DNA of 41,168 nt, from assembly GCF_001634385.1 (NCBI RefSeq), contig NZ_LIIN01000009.1:1-41168 (forward strand), given 5' to 3'. Both the position numbers and the translations under genes were made by a program. This document shows, piece by piece, positions 29,715 to 41,168 of this stretch; the stretch's first letter is position 1, and each line of letters begins with the position of its first letter. The stretch comes from Rathayibacter tanaceti (lineage in GTDB: Bacteria > Actinomycetota > Actinomycetes > Actinomycetales > Microbacteriaceae). The notes beneath the pieces were generated by a model that was not told the origin of the DNA, searched no databases, and saw only the letters and a program-made list of their open reading frames with translations.

Positions 29715-31754
29715 CTACACGCCTCCACCACCGCCACCGCCTCCGCCACCGCCCGAGCTGCCGCCGCCCCCTGCGCCGCCGCTCGACGAACTCGCCGACG
29801 AGCATACGAAACCGGCTGCAGACGACGAGAACGACGACACACTCCCCGCGAAGACCGCTGCTTGGAAACCCCCGCTACCCGAGTACCAGACCGGCGCCTG
29901 CCCGGTCTGCTCGTAGGCGGTCGCGAGCGCCCGCGCCCACTCCTTCTCGAGCCCGAAGAGGACGGCCCACGGCAGCAGCCGTTCGGTGACCTCCACCACC
30001 TCGACCGAGCCGAGCATGCGCCGATCAGCCCCGCGGGGAGACTGCAGCATCGCGAGCCGGTCGGCTTCGGCGAGCCGGATGTAGAGCTCCAGGCCGCGGA
30101 GGTGATCGCGCAGCTCCGCGCCCGCGCGCGTCATCGGGACCTTCGCCACGAGCGCCACCGCGATGACCGCAGCAGCGAGCGCCATCAGCATCAGCAGCAC
30201 CGGCAGCAACCCGCCGAAAGAGTTGCTGAGCAGCACGACACCTCCCACGAATGCCGCGGCGAAGCCGAGCAGTGCGGTGACGGCCACCGCCACACTGCCA
30301 ACCACCGTGCCCGGCCGCGTGAGGCCCGCCTCCGCCACCCGCTTGCCGAGCCCCAGCTGGAACTCCGACACCAGCTTGCCGAAAGCCTTGTCCTTCGACG
30401 ACAGCACCCGCACCGCGCCCGACTCCGTGCCGAAAGCGATGTCGAAGAATCGGCGGTCGTCGGAGGCGACCGGCCGGGGTCTACCCGCCCGATGCGGCGG
30501 TGCGGCGGCCGGGTCGAGCACTCGCACCGCGTAGTCCGGCTTGCCGTCGTCTCCCGTCTCCTCGATCCGGACGAGCCCGCGGACCGCAGCGTCCAAAAAG
30601 GCGGCGGCAGGGGCCTTCGGCGCCTTCCCGAGCAGAGCGGCCGAGAGGAACAGACCCTCCTCGGGCGGGTCGTACTCGGCGACCACCGCCGGTCGACCGG
30701 GGGCGTCACGGAGTACCGTCCGCCGCCGGAGCGAGGCCAGCACCAGCGCGATCAGCACGAGCACCGCGCCCGAAAGCTGCACCCAGGACCAGGCCGAGGC
30801 GGTGTAGCGATCGTCGCGCGGGGTGAAGGTGCCGGGGGCGAAGCCGATCGCGACCGTGACGTTGTCGCCCGGAGCCAGGGACTCGCCGGAAGCGGAGATG
30901 ACCGCGCCGTCGCGGTCGATCGCGCACTCCTGCGTCGACGTCTCGGGGCCGCGATAGCACCTCATGGCACCCGTCGCCGCAGAGGACAGACCGGCCCCGA
31001 GCTCGACGCGGACGTCGTAGCGGTCGAACGGCTGCCCCCAGGCAGTGCCATTCGCGTCCCAGACGAACTCATCCTCGCCGCTCGTCGTGACGGAGCCGGG
31101 GAGCGTCACGTTGTGCTGCGTGTAGGTGAAGACGTAGGTCTGACTCCCGCTCACGAACCCGTCAGCGGCCGACGTGACGACGAGGAATCCGTCGTCGGTG
31201 TCGGTGTCGACCGGTCGCGGCGCACCGTCGCCGTCGGTGACCGACACCAGCTCGACGTCGGTCGGGTGGCCCTCGTAGTCGAGCGGGATCGCTCGCCGCA
31301 TTCCGCGGTTCTGCTCGGGCGGGAACTCGGCGACGAACGTCTCGACGGTCGTCAATGTCGAGCGGCCCTCAGCGTCACGATCGAGCCGGAAGGCGGCAGA
31401 GTACCGCGAGAAGCGGTAGTCCTCGACGTCGATCCGCACCATCGCACGCGAGGCGAGGACGGCATCCGCAGCGTCCCCGGCGCCAAGACCTGCAGTGTCA
31501 GGACGGCCCCCTTCAGAACGGCGGGAGTCAGAAGCGCCAAGACCGGAATCCGCAGCTCCTCCCATGACCGCACCCGCACCGGCAGAGACCGCACCGGCAC
31601 CGGGCATCGGCACGGACACTGCGGCGCCAGCTGCCGGCACCGGCAGCACGAGCACGGTCACCAGCGCCACCACCAGCGCAACGGCAACCCGGCGCCACCG
31701 CTTCACCACGTGCCACCCGCGAACCCCGAACACGGTCGAATCGTCCATCCCCAC
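29715..31754 (-). CDS. DUF2207 membrane protein with glycine-rich C-terminus
   Basis: About 679 residues. A signal/anchor helix (RVAVALVVALVTVLVLP) is followed by an exported beta-rich DUF2207 domain with the RFSRYSAAFRLDRDAEGRSTL and FVFTYTQHN-like strands, then a membrane helix (VQLSGAVLVLIALVLASL), a cytoplasmic region, a helical hairpin (about 480-535) and a further cytoplasmic part. The C-terminus is a Ser/Gly tail, GGGGSS then eleven Gly and a Val. This layout is that of YciQ-like DUF2207 proteins; function unknown. GTG 31,754 or ATG 31,748 could start it. It is convergent with radA, and follows the envelope-protein gene at 31,804 closely on the same strand. Confidence 0.8.
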   Translation of the reverse strand: MGMDDSTVFGVRGWHVVKRWRRVAVALVVALVTVLVLPVPAAGAAVSVPMPGAGAVSAGAGAVMGGAADSGLGASDSRRSEGGRPDTAGLGAGDAADAVLASRAMVRIDVEDYRFSRYSAAFRLDRDAEGRSTLTTVETFVAEFPPEQNRGMRRAIPLDYEGHPTDVELVSVTDGDGAPRPVDTDTDDGFLVVTSAADGFVSGSQTYVFTYTQHNVTLPGSVTTSGEDEFVWDANGTAWGQPFDRYDVRVELGAGLSSAATGAMRCYRGPETSTQECAIDRDGAVISASGESLAPGDNVTVAIGFAPGTFTPRDDRYTASAWSWVQLSGAVLVLIALVLASLRRRTVLRDAPGRPAVVAEYDPPEEGLFLSAALLGKAPKAPAAAFLDAAVRGLVRIEETGDDGKPDYAVRVLDPAAAPPHRAGRPRPVASDDRRFFDIAFGTESGAVRVLSSKDKAFGKLVSEFQLGLGKRVAEAGLTRPGTVVGSVAVAVTALLGFAAAFVGGVVLLSNSFGGLLPVLLMLMALAAAVIAVALVAKVPMTRAGAELRDHLRGLELYIRLAEADRLAMLQSPRGADRRMLGSVEVVEVTERLLPWAVLFGLEKEWARALATAYEQTGQAPVWYSGSGGFQAAVFAGSVSSFSSSAAGFVCSSASSSSGGAGGGGSSGGGGGGGGGGGV

Positions 31755-31803
31755 ATCCCCGAGATGTTACGGGCGGGCCGCAGCCGGCGCGTCCTCCGAG
31801 CGG

Positions 31804-32421
31804 CTACTCCAGCACGAACTGCGTGGTCGAGCCCGACGCGATTCCCGCGACCGACACAGAGAGGTCATAGGCTGCGCCGCCGGCGGCGGCCGACTCCCGA
31901 CCTCCCGAACAGGTGTCGGCGGAGGACCGGGTGCGGTCCCAGATCAGCGCGCTGCCGCTCACGGAGCTGCCCGCCTGGAGGAGGACGTCCAGATCGGCGG
32001 CGGCGGTCTGGCAGTCGGTCGAGGTCCAGATCCGATCGGAGCCGCTCGAGATGGTGAAGACCTGCTGGCCGGTGCCGGCGTTGATCACACAGTCGGCGCT
32101 AGAGGTGTTGGTCAGTGAGAGCGAGAGCTGCGGATCCACACCGCGCGCGTAGCTCGAGGCGTCCGCGACGGCGGTGACGGACACGGCCTCGGCGGTGCAC
32201 CTCGGAGGAGCGTCCGGCGCGGAATCGGGCGACGTCGTCGGGTAGAGGGTCTGCAGCGCACTCGGTGTCGGCGTCGCGCTCGGAGCAGAATCGAAGGCCC
32301 CGGCCCACGGCTCCAGGGAGACCAGGGTCACGATCCCTGCGACGATGACCGCCAGCGCCAGAAGGAGCCCCGCTCGCCGGCGCCGGTAGACGCGGGGCGG
32401 CAGACGGGGCGGCGGAGTCAC
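31804..32421 (-). CDS. Membrane-anchored envelope protein of unknown function
   Basis: This 205-residue protein has a basic N-terminus, one hydrophobic helix (AGLLLALAVIVAGIVTLVSL), a Pro/Ser/Thr linker and an extracellular domain with four Cys (PPRCTAEAV, SADCVINAG, TSTDCQTAA, ADTCSGG). The domain has beta-rich strands (LSLSLTNTSSADC, QVFTISSGSDRIW) that resemble DUF4232-like cell-surface domains. GTG 32,421 is the start that keeps the full N-terminal anchor. It lies between argA and the DUF2207 gene, same strand, 26 bp after argA. Confidence 0.7.
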   Translation of the reverse strand: MTPPPRLPPRVYRRRRAGLLLALAVIVAGIVTLVSLEPWAGAFDSAPSATPTPSALQTLYPTTSPDSAPDAPPRCTAEAVSVTAVADASSYARGVDPQLSLSLTNTSSADCVINAGTGQQVFTISSGSDRIWTSTDCQTAAADLDVLLQAGSSVSGSALIWDRTRSSADTCSGGRESAAAGGAAYDLSVSVAGIASGSTTQFVLE

Positions 32422-32447
32422 CCCGACAGGCTACGACGTACCGGCTG

Positions 32448-32957
32448 TCAGAGCATCTTGAGCATACGAGTGTTGCCGAGGGTGTTCGGCTTCACGCGCG
32501 CGAGGTCGAGGAACTCGGCCACACCCTCGTCGGGTGAGCGCAGCAACTCCGCGTACACCTCGGGATCGACGACCTTCTCGCCGATCGGGTGAAAGCCGTG
32601 CCGGGCGAAGAAGTCGATCTCGAAGGTCAAGCAGAACAGGCGGGACAGCCCGAGTTCACGGGCGTCGTTCTCGAGCCGTTCGAGGATGTGGTGACCGACC
32701 CCCTTGCCGAGCCACTCCTGGGCGACCGCGAGAGTACGCACCTCCGCGAGATCGTCCCACATCACATGCAGCGCGCCACAGCCGATGGCGTTGCCCTCGC
32801 CGTCCTCCGCGATGCGGAACTCCTGGACGGCCCCGTAGAGCACCACACGATCCTTGCCGAGGAGGACGCGCTCGTTGACGAGCGGCTCGCTCAGCTCCTG
32901 AATGAAGGGGACATCACTCGTGCGCGCCCGGCGCACCGGGTACTTCCAGTCAGTCAC
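32448..32957 (-). CDS. argA: Amino-acid N-acetyltransferase (ArgA-type)
   Basis: A 169-residue GNAT enzyme that acetylates glutamate in the first step of arginine biosynthesis. The acetyl-CoA site is in VRTLAVAQEWLGKGVGHHILERLENDA (Q/R-x-x-G-x-G/A), preceded by the substrate segment IAEDGEGNAIGCGALHVMWDDLAEV and followed by FCLTFEIDFFARHGFHPIGE. Short stand-alone ArgA of this type is the mycobacterial form. GTG 32,957 is the start, with a G-rich leader. It is on the same strand as clpC, beyond its terminator. Confidence 0.88.
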   Translation of the reverse strand: MTDWKYPVRRARTSDVPFIQELSEPLVNERVLLGKDRVVLYGAVQEFRIAEDGEGNAIGCGALHVMWDDLAEVRTLAVAQEWLGKGVGHHILERLENDARELGLSRLFCLTFEIDFFARHGFHPIGEKVVDPEVYAELLRSPDEGVAEFLDLARVKPNTLGNTRMLKML

Positions 32958-33066
32958 CCCACCACCCTAGGCCGCCGGGCAGACCGGAGCAGCACTACCC
33001 GTCGCGCAACGACCATCACGCCCTGCTCCGCCTGCCGGACGACCACGGCCCCGCCTCGAACGACAG

Positions 33067-33098
33067 CGTGCCCGCCCCTCCGAGGAGGGACGGGCACG
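33067..33098 (-). terminator. clpC terminator hairpin
   Basis: On the minus strand CGTGCCCG pairs with CGGGCACG, with an inner CCTCC/GGAGG stem, 16 bases after the clpC stop. The following sequence is only moderately U-rich. Confidence 0.6.
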
Positions 33099-33113
33099 CC
33101 GGGCAACGGACTG

Positions 33114-35624
<2,511 letters not shown>

Positions 35625-35890
35625 GCTGTCACTCCCTACAGAACCCGCAGGGGTGGGCTCCGATACGACGACTGTAACCAGCGGTCACCCCGCTGCGGAG
35701 GCCTGTTCGCCCTGGGCGTGAGAGGGGATCGGACGAAGGCCGTCCGATGGTCGGGACCGTCGGGAGACGACTGGTGTGCGGAGCCAGGAGAGTCGGGGTC
35801 ACGGACCCGCCGTCTCGTCGCCGCAGGCCGGAGCGGCTCCCGAGCCGGCCTGCGGCGTCCCCTGACCCGCCCCGACTTCATGCGAAGGCA

Positions 35891-35896
35891 TACACT
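35891..35896 (+). promoter_or_regulatory. -10 box of leaderless pirin gene
   Basis: TACACT ends seven bases before ATG 35,903 and there is no ribosome site, so the message is probably leaderless. No -35 box is apparent. The rest of 35,625-35,890 shows no gene. Confidence 0.45.
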
Positions 35897-35902
35897 TCGC
35901 GC

Positions 35903-36892
35903 ATGAGCAACCTGGAGGAGCACCCGGACGAGCTTCCCGTGACAGACGAGCCGCGTCCGCGCCCCCGGGGCGGCGTCGAGGTCCTGGAGGCGCGCCTCGT
36001 GCCGCTCGGCGGGCCACGCGCGCTCGAGGTGCGCCGCACTCTCCCTCAGCGCTCGCGCTCGACCATCGGGGCGTGGTGCTTCGTCGACCACTACGGTCCG
36101 GTCCGGGTCGACGAGGGGGCGCGGATGGACGTCCCTCCGCACCCGCACATCGGCCTGCAGACGGTGAGCTGGCTGTTCGAGGGAGAGATCGAGCACCGCG
36201 ACAGCGTCGGCAGCCGGGCGCTGGTGCAGCCCGGCGAGCTGAACCTGATGACCGCCGGGCGCGGGATTTCGCACTCAGAGGTCTCGACCGGCTCGGTGCC
36301 GGTGCTGCACGGTGTGCAGCTGTGGGTCGCGCTGCCCGAGGAGGCGCGCCGTGCCGATCCGATCTTCGAGCATCACAGCGGGGTGCCGGTGCAGCTGCCC
36401 GGCGCGCTCGTGCGGGTGTTCGTCGGCGGCATGCTCGGCGCAGCCGTGCCCGCGAGCGTCTTCACTCCGCTGGTCGCCGCCCAGATCGACCTCGAGCCCG
36501 GAGCCCGGGTGGAGCTGCCGGTCGAAGCGGGGTGGGAGTACGGCGTGCTCGTCGACGCTGGGCCGGTGGACGTCGAGGGGCATCCTGTCGATCGTTTCGC
36601 GCTCGCCTTCCTCGCTCCGGGGAGGGAGCACATGGTGCTGACCGCGGGACCGGAGGGTGGACGCGTCGTGCTGCTGGGAGGTGAGCCGTTCGCCGAGGAC
36701 CTGGTGATGTGGTGGAACTTCATCGGCCGCAGCCACGACGAGATCGAGGCAGCACGCGACCGGTGGCAGTCGGAGGTGATCGCGGGCGACGACGCGTCCG
36801 GACGATTCGGGACGGTCGTCGGCTACGACGGGCGCCCGCTGCCCGCTCCCGTGCTGCCGACCGTGCGCCTGCGCCCGCGCGGTCGCGGCTGA
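35903..36892 (+). CDS. Pirin-family protein
   Basis: A 329-residue bicupin. The N-terminal cupin has the metal site: HPHIGLQTVSWLFEGEIEHRDSVGS gives two His and the Glu/His set, and MTAGRGISHSE is the pirin signature. The C-terminal cupin is at about 190-290 (VLVDAGPVDVEGH). Some pirins are quercetin dioxygenases or redox regulators; the role here cannot be told. ATG 35,903 is preferred to earlier in-frame codons because the -10 box ends just before it. Confidence 0.92.
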   Translation: MSNLEEHPDELPVTDEPRPRPRGGVEVLEARLVPLGGPRALEVRRTLPQRSRSTIGAWCFVDHYGPVRVDEGARMDVPPHPHIGLQTVSWLFEGEIEHRDSVGSRALVQPGELNLMTAGRGISHSEVSTGSVPVLHGVQLWVALPEEARRADPIFEHHSGVPVQLPGALVRVFVGGMLGAAVPASVFTPLVAAQIDLEPGARVELPVEAGWEYGVLVDAGPVDVEGHPVDRFALAFLAPGREHMVLTAGPEGGRVVLLGGEPFAEDLVMWWNFIGRSHDEIEAARDRWQSEVIAGDDASGRFGTVVGYDGRPLPAPVLPTVRLRPRGRG

Positions 36893-36998
36893 CTCGCCTC
36901 CTCGGGGCTGACCGCGGCGAGTGCACAGAGGTCGCGGTGGTCGCGATCGACTGCCGCGACGTCTGAAGGCAGCGAGGCGGACGCACACAGGAGGGACC

Positions 36999-38367
36999 TC
37001 AGGCGGGGTCCTTCTCGGCAGCCGCAGCGGCGGCTCGATCGGTCGCTTCGGCCGTCTCGCGGAAGGCGCGACGCGGATCCTGGAGAGCGCTCATCGGCGA
37101 GAGGTCGCGCGGAGCGATAGCGTCGGCGAGCCAGCCCGTGATGACCCGCCACTTGCGGTCCAGGGTCGGCATCGCCGCTCCGTGGTAGGCGCGATGCGCG
37201 AGCCAGGCCGGGACCCCGCGCAGCTTCACGCCCTTGATCAGGCCGGCACCCTTGCCGATGCCGTACTCGGCGACCGTGCCGACGGAGGCGTGGCGGTACT
37301 CCTCCACCGTCCCGCCCGTGAGATCGGCGACGATGTTGCGCGCGAGCAGCTTGGCCTGCCGAACGGCGTTCTGAGCGTTCGGCGGGTAGTAGGCGGGCTG
37401 CCGGGCGGCGGTGAGGTCCGGCACCTGCGCACCGTCGCCCGCCGCCCACGCGCCGCCGACCGGCTCGCCGTCGTCGCCGACGACCCGGAGGCGAGCATCC
37501 GCCGTCACGTGGCCCTTCGGCCCGCGCGGCGCGTCGGTCTCGTCGAGGATCGGATTGGGCTTGACGCCGGCGGTCCAGACGATGGTGGCCGAGGGAATGC
37601 GCTCACCGGAGGAGAGCTCGACGACGCCGCCCTCGCACGAGGGCATCGTCGTCTCAGGTGCACGTGCACGCCGCGGGAGCGGAGGTGGTCGAGGGTCCAC
37701 CTCGAGAGCTCGTGGCCGACCTCGGGCGCCACGCGGTCGAGAGCCTCGAGAGGTGCCAGGTGACATCTCCCATTGAGAGCGAGGACTGGGCCGCGAGGGT
37801 GCGCCGGCTGAGGTCGAGCAGCTCGCTCAACGCCTCGACTCCCGTGTAGCCGCCGCCGACGAAGACGAAGGTGAGCAGGCGGCGGCGTTCGGCGGAATCG
37901 CTGGTGAGCGCTGCCTTCGCAATGGTCTCGATGACGCGGTCGCGCAGGTGCGCCGCCTCCTCCACCGTCTTGAAGCCGATCCCGTGCTCGGCGAGCCCCG
38001 GAGTCGGGAAGGTGCGGGTGACGGCTCCGAGCGCGAAGACGACCTGGTCGAACCCGATCGTGCGAGTAGAGCCGTCCATCGCGGCGACCGTCGCGGTGCG
38101 TTCGGCGAGGCTCACTCCCGCGACGGATCCGCGGATGACCCGCGTGCGCTTCAGCGCCGAGACGAGCGGCACCGTCACGTGCCGCGGCTGGACGTGGCCG
38201 CCGGCGACCTCCGGGAGAAGCGGCTGGTAGGTCATGTAGGGGTTCGGCTCGACGAGGGTGACCTCCATCGGCGCCTCCCCCCGTCTCTTCTCGAGCCCCC
38301 AGGCGGTGTAGAGGCCGACGTAGCCGCCGCCGAGGATGAGGATGCGCGTCGCACGGGATGCCGTCAT
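36999..38367 (-). pseudogene. ndh: Type II NADH dehydrogenase, two apparent frameshifts
   Basis: From ATG 38,367 the protein starts with FAD-binding ILILGGGYVGLYTAW and continues with EVTLVEPNPYMTYQPLLPEVAGG and the NADH-binding TFVFVGGGYTGVEALSE, all typical of NDH-2. The frame breaks at about 37,745-37,752; the segment EVGHELSRWTLDHLRSRGVHVHLR lies in a second frame, and after about 37,651-37,657 MPSCEGGVVELSSGERIP continues in a third, to TGA 36,999. Adding one base at each point (CTC-C-TCGAGG and GTC-C-TCAGG) restores a protein of about 456 residues. NDH-2 feeds electrons from NADH to quinone without pumping protons. Either the gene is broken or the assembly has two deletions; every conserved block is present, so I favour errors. 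Confidence 0.85.
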
Positions 38368-38523
38368 GTCCGTTCCCTTCTCGGACCCGGAGCCGCGCGG
38401 GCGGGACCGGGTGGTTCTGAGGACGGTCCGACGCTACGCGCGGCTCCGGCGTGCGACCAGGCCCTTGCGGGCCGCGGCCGAGGGCGCAAGCAGCACGGTC
38501 GGAGGAAAGGCCGGCGAGGCTGC

Positions 38524-39516
38524 TCAGCCTGCTTCGAGGGTGCCCGGATGCAGCCGGCGCCGGTACTCGGTGGGCGAGAGGCCGGTCTCGGCGGCGATCG
38601 CCCTCCGGAGCCGATCGGACGAGGAGAAGCCCGCACTGCGGGCGATGTCGGCGAGGGGGACCTCGGCGCCGGCAGCGGCGACCAGACGAAGCGCGTTCTG
38701 GGTGCGCACGGTCGCGATGAGATCGCGCAGCGTCGTCTGGCGCTCTTCGGCCATCGCCCGCTGGAGCGAGCGGAGGCTGACCCGGCAGCGGTCGGCGACG
38801 GCACCGGGGTCGAGCAGCGGGTCGGCGTAGTCGGCGAGGATCACCTGCACCGCCGCCTCGACCATGTCACGGATGCCGACCCGCGTGAGGCCGTCCTCCT
38901 CTCGCTCGGCCCCGAGCAGCCGGCCGAGGCGGAGCACCGTGCCCTGCAGGTACTCGGACTGCACAGGATGCTCGATGTCGAGATCGGCGAGGAACGCGCG
39001 GAGGACGGTGCGGGCGGTGGCGATGACCGAGGACGGCGGGAGGCGGCGCGAGATCTCGACGCGGTGCATCCGGTCTCCTCCGGAGGCGTCGATGCAGAGC
39101 AGGAGGAAGCGTGAGGGTCGTACCGACCGGACCACGACGGCCTCGTCGGCGGCGAGCGCCAACCCGCCGTCGGAGACGGTGAAGCAGCCTCGCGACGACT
39201 CGAGCGCGAGCGCCCCCTCCATCGGCAGGAGGAACACCGAGGAGTCGCCCGTGCACTCACCGGGCCAGCGCACGGCGAAGTCGGAGCTGACGACGTGCAT
39301 CACCCGGACCCGGTCGGTCGAGCCGATCAGCAGGTCCATCCGGAAGCCGAGGGGGAGGTCGACGGAGAGATCGACCGTGCGGCGGACCGCCGCCAGACCG
39401 TTCGTCCCGCGCAGGCGGACCGAGCGCAGCCCGGCGATCAACGGAACGCTCACAGGATTGAGAAGGGTCGGGCGTAGGACCACGATGACGACTCCGTTCG
39501 AGACGCGGAGCGTCAC
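38524..39516 (-). CDS. AraC-family transcriptional regulator
   Basis: This 330-residue regulator has an N-terminal beta-rich sensor domain (about 40-200, AraC_binding_2-like) and a C-terminal double HTH: LLDPGAVADRCRVSLRSLQRAMAEERQTTLRDLIATVR and VPLADIARSAGFSSSDRLRRAIAAETGLSPTEYRRR. GTG 39,516 is the likely start although the ribosome site is weak. It lies between the NADH dehydrogenase and cardiolipin synthase genes, same strand, but inducer and targets are unknown. Confidence 0.85.
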   Translation of the reverse strand: MTLRVSNGVVIVVLRPTLLNPVSVPLIAGLRSVRLRGTNGLAAVRRTVDLSVDLPLGFRMDLLIGSTDRVRVMHVVSSDFAVRWPGECTGDSSVFLLPMEGALALESSRGCFTVSDGGLALAADEAVVVRSVRPSRFLLLCIDASGGDRMHRVEISRRLPPSSVIATARTVLRAFLADLDIEHPVQSEYLQGTVLRLGRLLGAEREEDGLTRVGIRDMVEAAVQVILADYADPLLDPGAVADRCRVSLRSLQRAMAEERQTTLRDLIATVRTQNALRLVAAAGAEVPLADIARSAGFSSSDRLRRAIAAETGLSPTEYRRRLHPGTLEAG

Positions 39517-39593
39517 GCCCCGTGGGCCGAGCTACAAGACGTGAGACATACTCGTAGGCACCTCGTTAGGGGGACAGCTACCGCAGGGGACGG

Positions 39594-41063
39594 CTACTGC
39601 AGCGCCGAGGTGAGCCGCGCCAGGTTGTCGAGCAGTGTCGAGCGGAATGGCTGCTGCCGCCACTCGCGCAGAGTCAGCTCACGGGAGTGCTCGCGGTAGT
39701 CCTGCTGCACCTGTCGCAGATCCTCGACGAACTCGGCCCCCCGCACCATCAGCGAGACCTCGAGATTGAGGGTGAACGAGCGCATGTCCATGTTGCTCGA
39801 CCCGATCACGGCGACGTCGTCGTCGATCGTGAAGTGCTTCGCGTGCAGGATGGTGGGCGTGCGGTACATCCAGATCCGCACACCCGCCGTGAGCAGCGTC
39901 TCGTAGTACGAGCGCTGCGCGTGGTACACCACGGCCTGGTCGCCGATCTCGGAGACGAACAGCTCCACGTGCACCCCCCGCCGGGTCGCCGTCGTGATCG
40001 CGTAGAGCATCGCCTCATCCGGCACGAAATAGGGGCTCGTGATGATGATGGACTTCTGCGCGGAGTAGAGGAGCGTCAGAAACAGCCGCAGATTGTTCTC
40101 GCCGTCGAACCCGGGGCCGCTCGGCACGACCTGGCAGTCGATGGTGTCGCGCTGCTGCAACGCCTCCATCGGCTCCGATTCGCGCAGGAGCAGCTCGTCG
40201 GTCTCGCTGTACCAGTCGGTGATGAAGATGGCGTTGATGCCCTGCACGACGGGGCCCTCGAGGCGCACCATCAGGTCGTGCCAGTGCAAGCCGCGCCGGA
40301 TGTTGCCGCGCTTGTTGTAGCTGGAGTCGACGACGTTCTGGGAGCCCATGAAGGCGGTGTTGCCGTCGACGATGAGCAGCTTGCGGTGATTGCGCAGATC
40401 GGGCCGCTGGTACTGGCCCCGCCAGGGCCGCACGGGCAGCATGTACGACCAGGACGCTCCGGCCTCCTCGAGCGCGCGGAGGCGACGGTGGGTGCCGTGG
40501 TAGTAACCCGGCACCCGGATCGACGCGATGTGGTCGAGGAGGATGCGCACCGTCACTCCCCGGCTGACGGCGCGGTCGAGAGCGTCGAAGAAGGGGGCCG
40601 TCGTCGTGTCGGCGGCAAGGATGTAGAACTCGCAGTGCACGTAACGCCGAGCGCGGTCGATCTCGGCGGCCATCGCATGGATCGTCTGCTCGTAGTCGCC
40701 CTGGAGACGTGCGTCGTTGCCTCCGACGAGCGGCATCGCGCCGAGGTTGCGGTTGAGGGTGACGACCGACTCCAGCCACTGCGGCCAGGAGTGCTCGCGG
40801 GCCACCCGCTCGACTCCATCGGTCGAGTCGAGAATGAAGCGGTTGATCTCCTGCTGCTTGCGACGGCGCTTGCGCGGCAGCCGGTTGCTCCCGATGAAGA
40901 GGAACAGGAGGATACCGACGTAGGGGATGAGGAAGATCGCCATCAGCCAGGCCAGGCCGGTGGTCGGTCGGCGGTTGCGCGGAACCACGATCACAGCGAC
41001 GACGCGGATCACGAGCTCGACGACGACAGCCGCGATGGGCAGGATCACCGACCAGTCGGGCAC
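39594..41063 (-). CDS. cls: Cardiolipin synthase (phospholipase D family)
   Basis: This 489-residue membrane enzyme joins two phosphatidylglycerol molecules into cardiolipin. Two N-terminal helices (VILPIAAVVVELVIRVVAVIVVP and LAWLMAIFLIPYVGILLFLFIG) precede a catalytic region with both HKD motifs: HRKLLIVDGNTAFMGSQN (about 219-236) and HAKHFTIDDDVAVIGSSN (about 403-420). GTG 41,063 has GAGGAGG four bases upstream. Length fits ClsA-type enzymes. Confidence 0.95.
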   Translation of the reverse strand: MPDWSVILPIAAVVVELVIRVVAVIVVPRNRRPTTGLAWLMAIFLIPYVGILLFLFIGSNRLPRKRRRKQQEINRFILDSTDGVERVAREHSWPQWLESVVTLNRNLGAMPLVGGNDARLQGDYEQTIHAMAAEIDRARRYVHCEFYILAADTTTAPFFDALDRAVSRGVTVRILLDHIASIRVPGYYHGTHRRLRALEEAGASWSYMLPVRPWRGQYQRPDLRNHRKLLIVDGNTAFMGSQNVVDSSYNKRGNIRRGLHWHDLMVRLEGPVVQGINAIFITDWYSETDELLLRESEPMEALQQRDTIDCQVVPSGPGFDGENNLRLFLTLLYSAQKSIIITSPYFVPDEAMLYAITTATRRGVHVELFVSEIGDQAVVYHAQRSYYETLLTAGVRIWMYRTPTILHAKHFTIDDDVAVIGSSNMDMRSFTLNLEVSLMVRGAEFVEDLRQVQQDYREHSRELTLREWRQQPFRSTLLDNLARLTSALQ

Positions 41064-41130
41064 CGCGCCTCCTCGTGCGTCGTGCGGGGCAGGCCGCCGC
41101 TCGAGCGGCCCTCCCTCGGGGCGGCGGTGG

Positions 41131-41168
41131 TCAGGAGGCGTCGCGCGGCGGCAGGCCGCGGCGCGCTC
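41131..41168 (-). CDS. Possible C-terminal end of a gene running off the window
   Basis: On the minus strand the last 38 bases read RRGLPPRDAS before a TGA at 41,131-41,133, with G/C third positions. Too short to identify. A palindrome GCCGCTCGAGCGGC (41,096-41,109) between it and cls may be part of a terminator. Confidence 0.25.
   Translation of the reverse strand, partial: ARRGLPPRDAS

Overview
The window looks like a chromosome segment of a high-GC actinobacterium, most likely of the family Microbacteriaceae (Rathayibacter/Clavibacter-like). This is inferred from strong G/C preference at third codon positions, DUF2510-type and class-E-sortase-type (LASTG) surface proteins, actinobacterial-style ClpC, RadA, ArgA and DUF2207 proteins, and near-leaderless genes. 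No database search was possible.

Layout. 1-10,830 is chromosomal: the end of a secreted protein, a DUF2975/HTH pair, a small membrane protein, a gene-poor kilobase, a sarcosine-oxidase-like flavoenzyme, a DUF2510/coiled-coil/T5orf172 protein and a 956-residue sortase substrate. 10,831-22,059 is an integrated element of about 11.2 kb, flanked by a perfect 63-bp direct repeat of the 3' half of a tRNA-Arg(ACG) gene. 22,060-41,168 is chromosomal again: tRNA-Arg, MOSC protein, hydrolases, a MarR regulator between two FUSC-type membrane proteins, tRNA-Ser(CGA), radA, DUF2207 protein, argA, clpC, pirin, a type II NADH dehydrogenase, an AraC regulator and a cardiolipin synthase.

The element has the modular plan of an actinomycete integrative and conjugative element (AICE, pSAM2 type): tyrosine integrase, MerR-like excisionase, HUH rolling-circle Rep (RepSA type), FtsK/TraB-like DNA translocase and small overlapping transfer-operon genes, with a divergently transcribed unknown gene across a palindromic operator. 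Its cargo, about 11.85-15.5 kb, is visibly richer in A/T and uses TTA codons. It encodes an AAA+ ATPase overlapping a subtilisin-like protease, an IetA/IetS-type pair known from plasmid maintenance and anti-phage defence. An HNH-type protein lies just upstream. Paired GTTGCTGTC repeats near both ends look like integrase or Xis arm sites. The element also carries its own version of the tRNA terminator, so tRNA-Arg stays complete after insertion.

Five apparent frameshifts (AICE small protein, rep N-terminus, FUSC protein, and two in the NADH dehydrogenase) are each repaired by adding one base, mostly a C next to CTC. Single-base deletion errors in the assembly are as likely as real gene decay.
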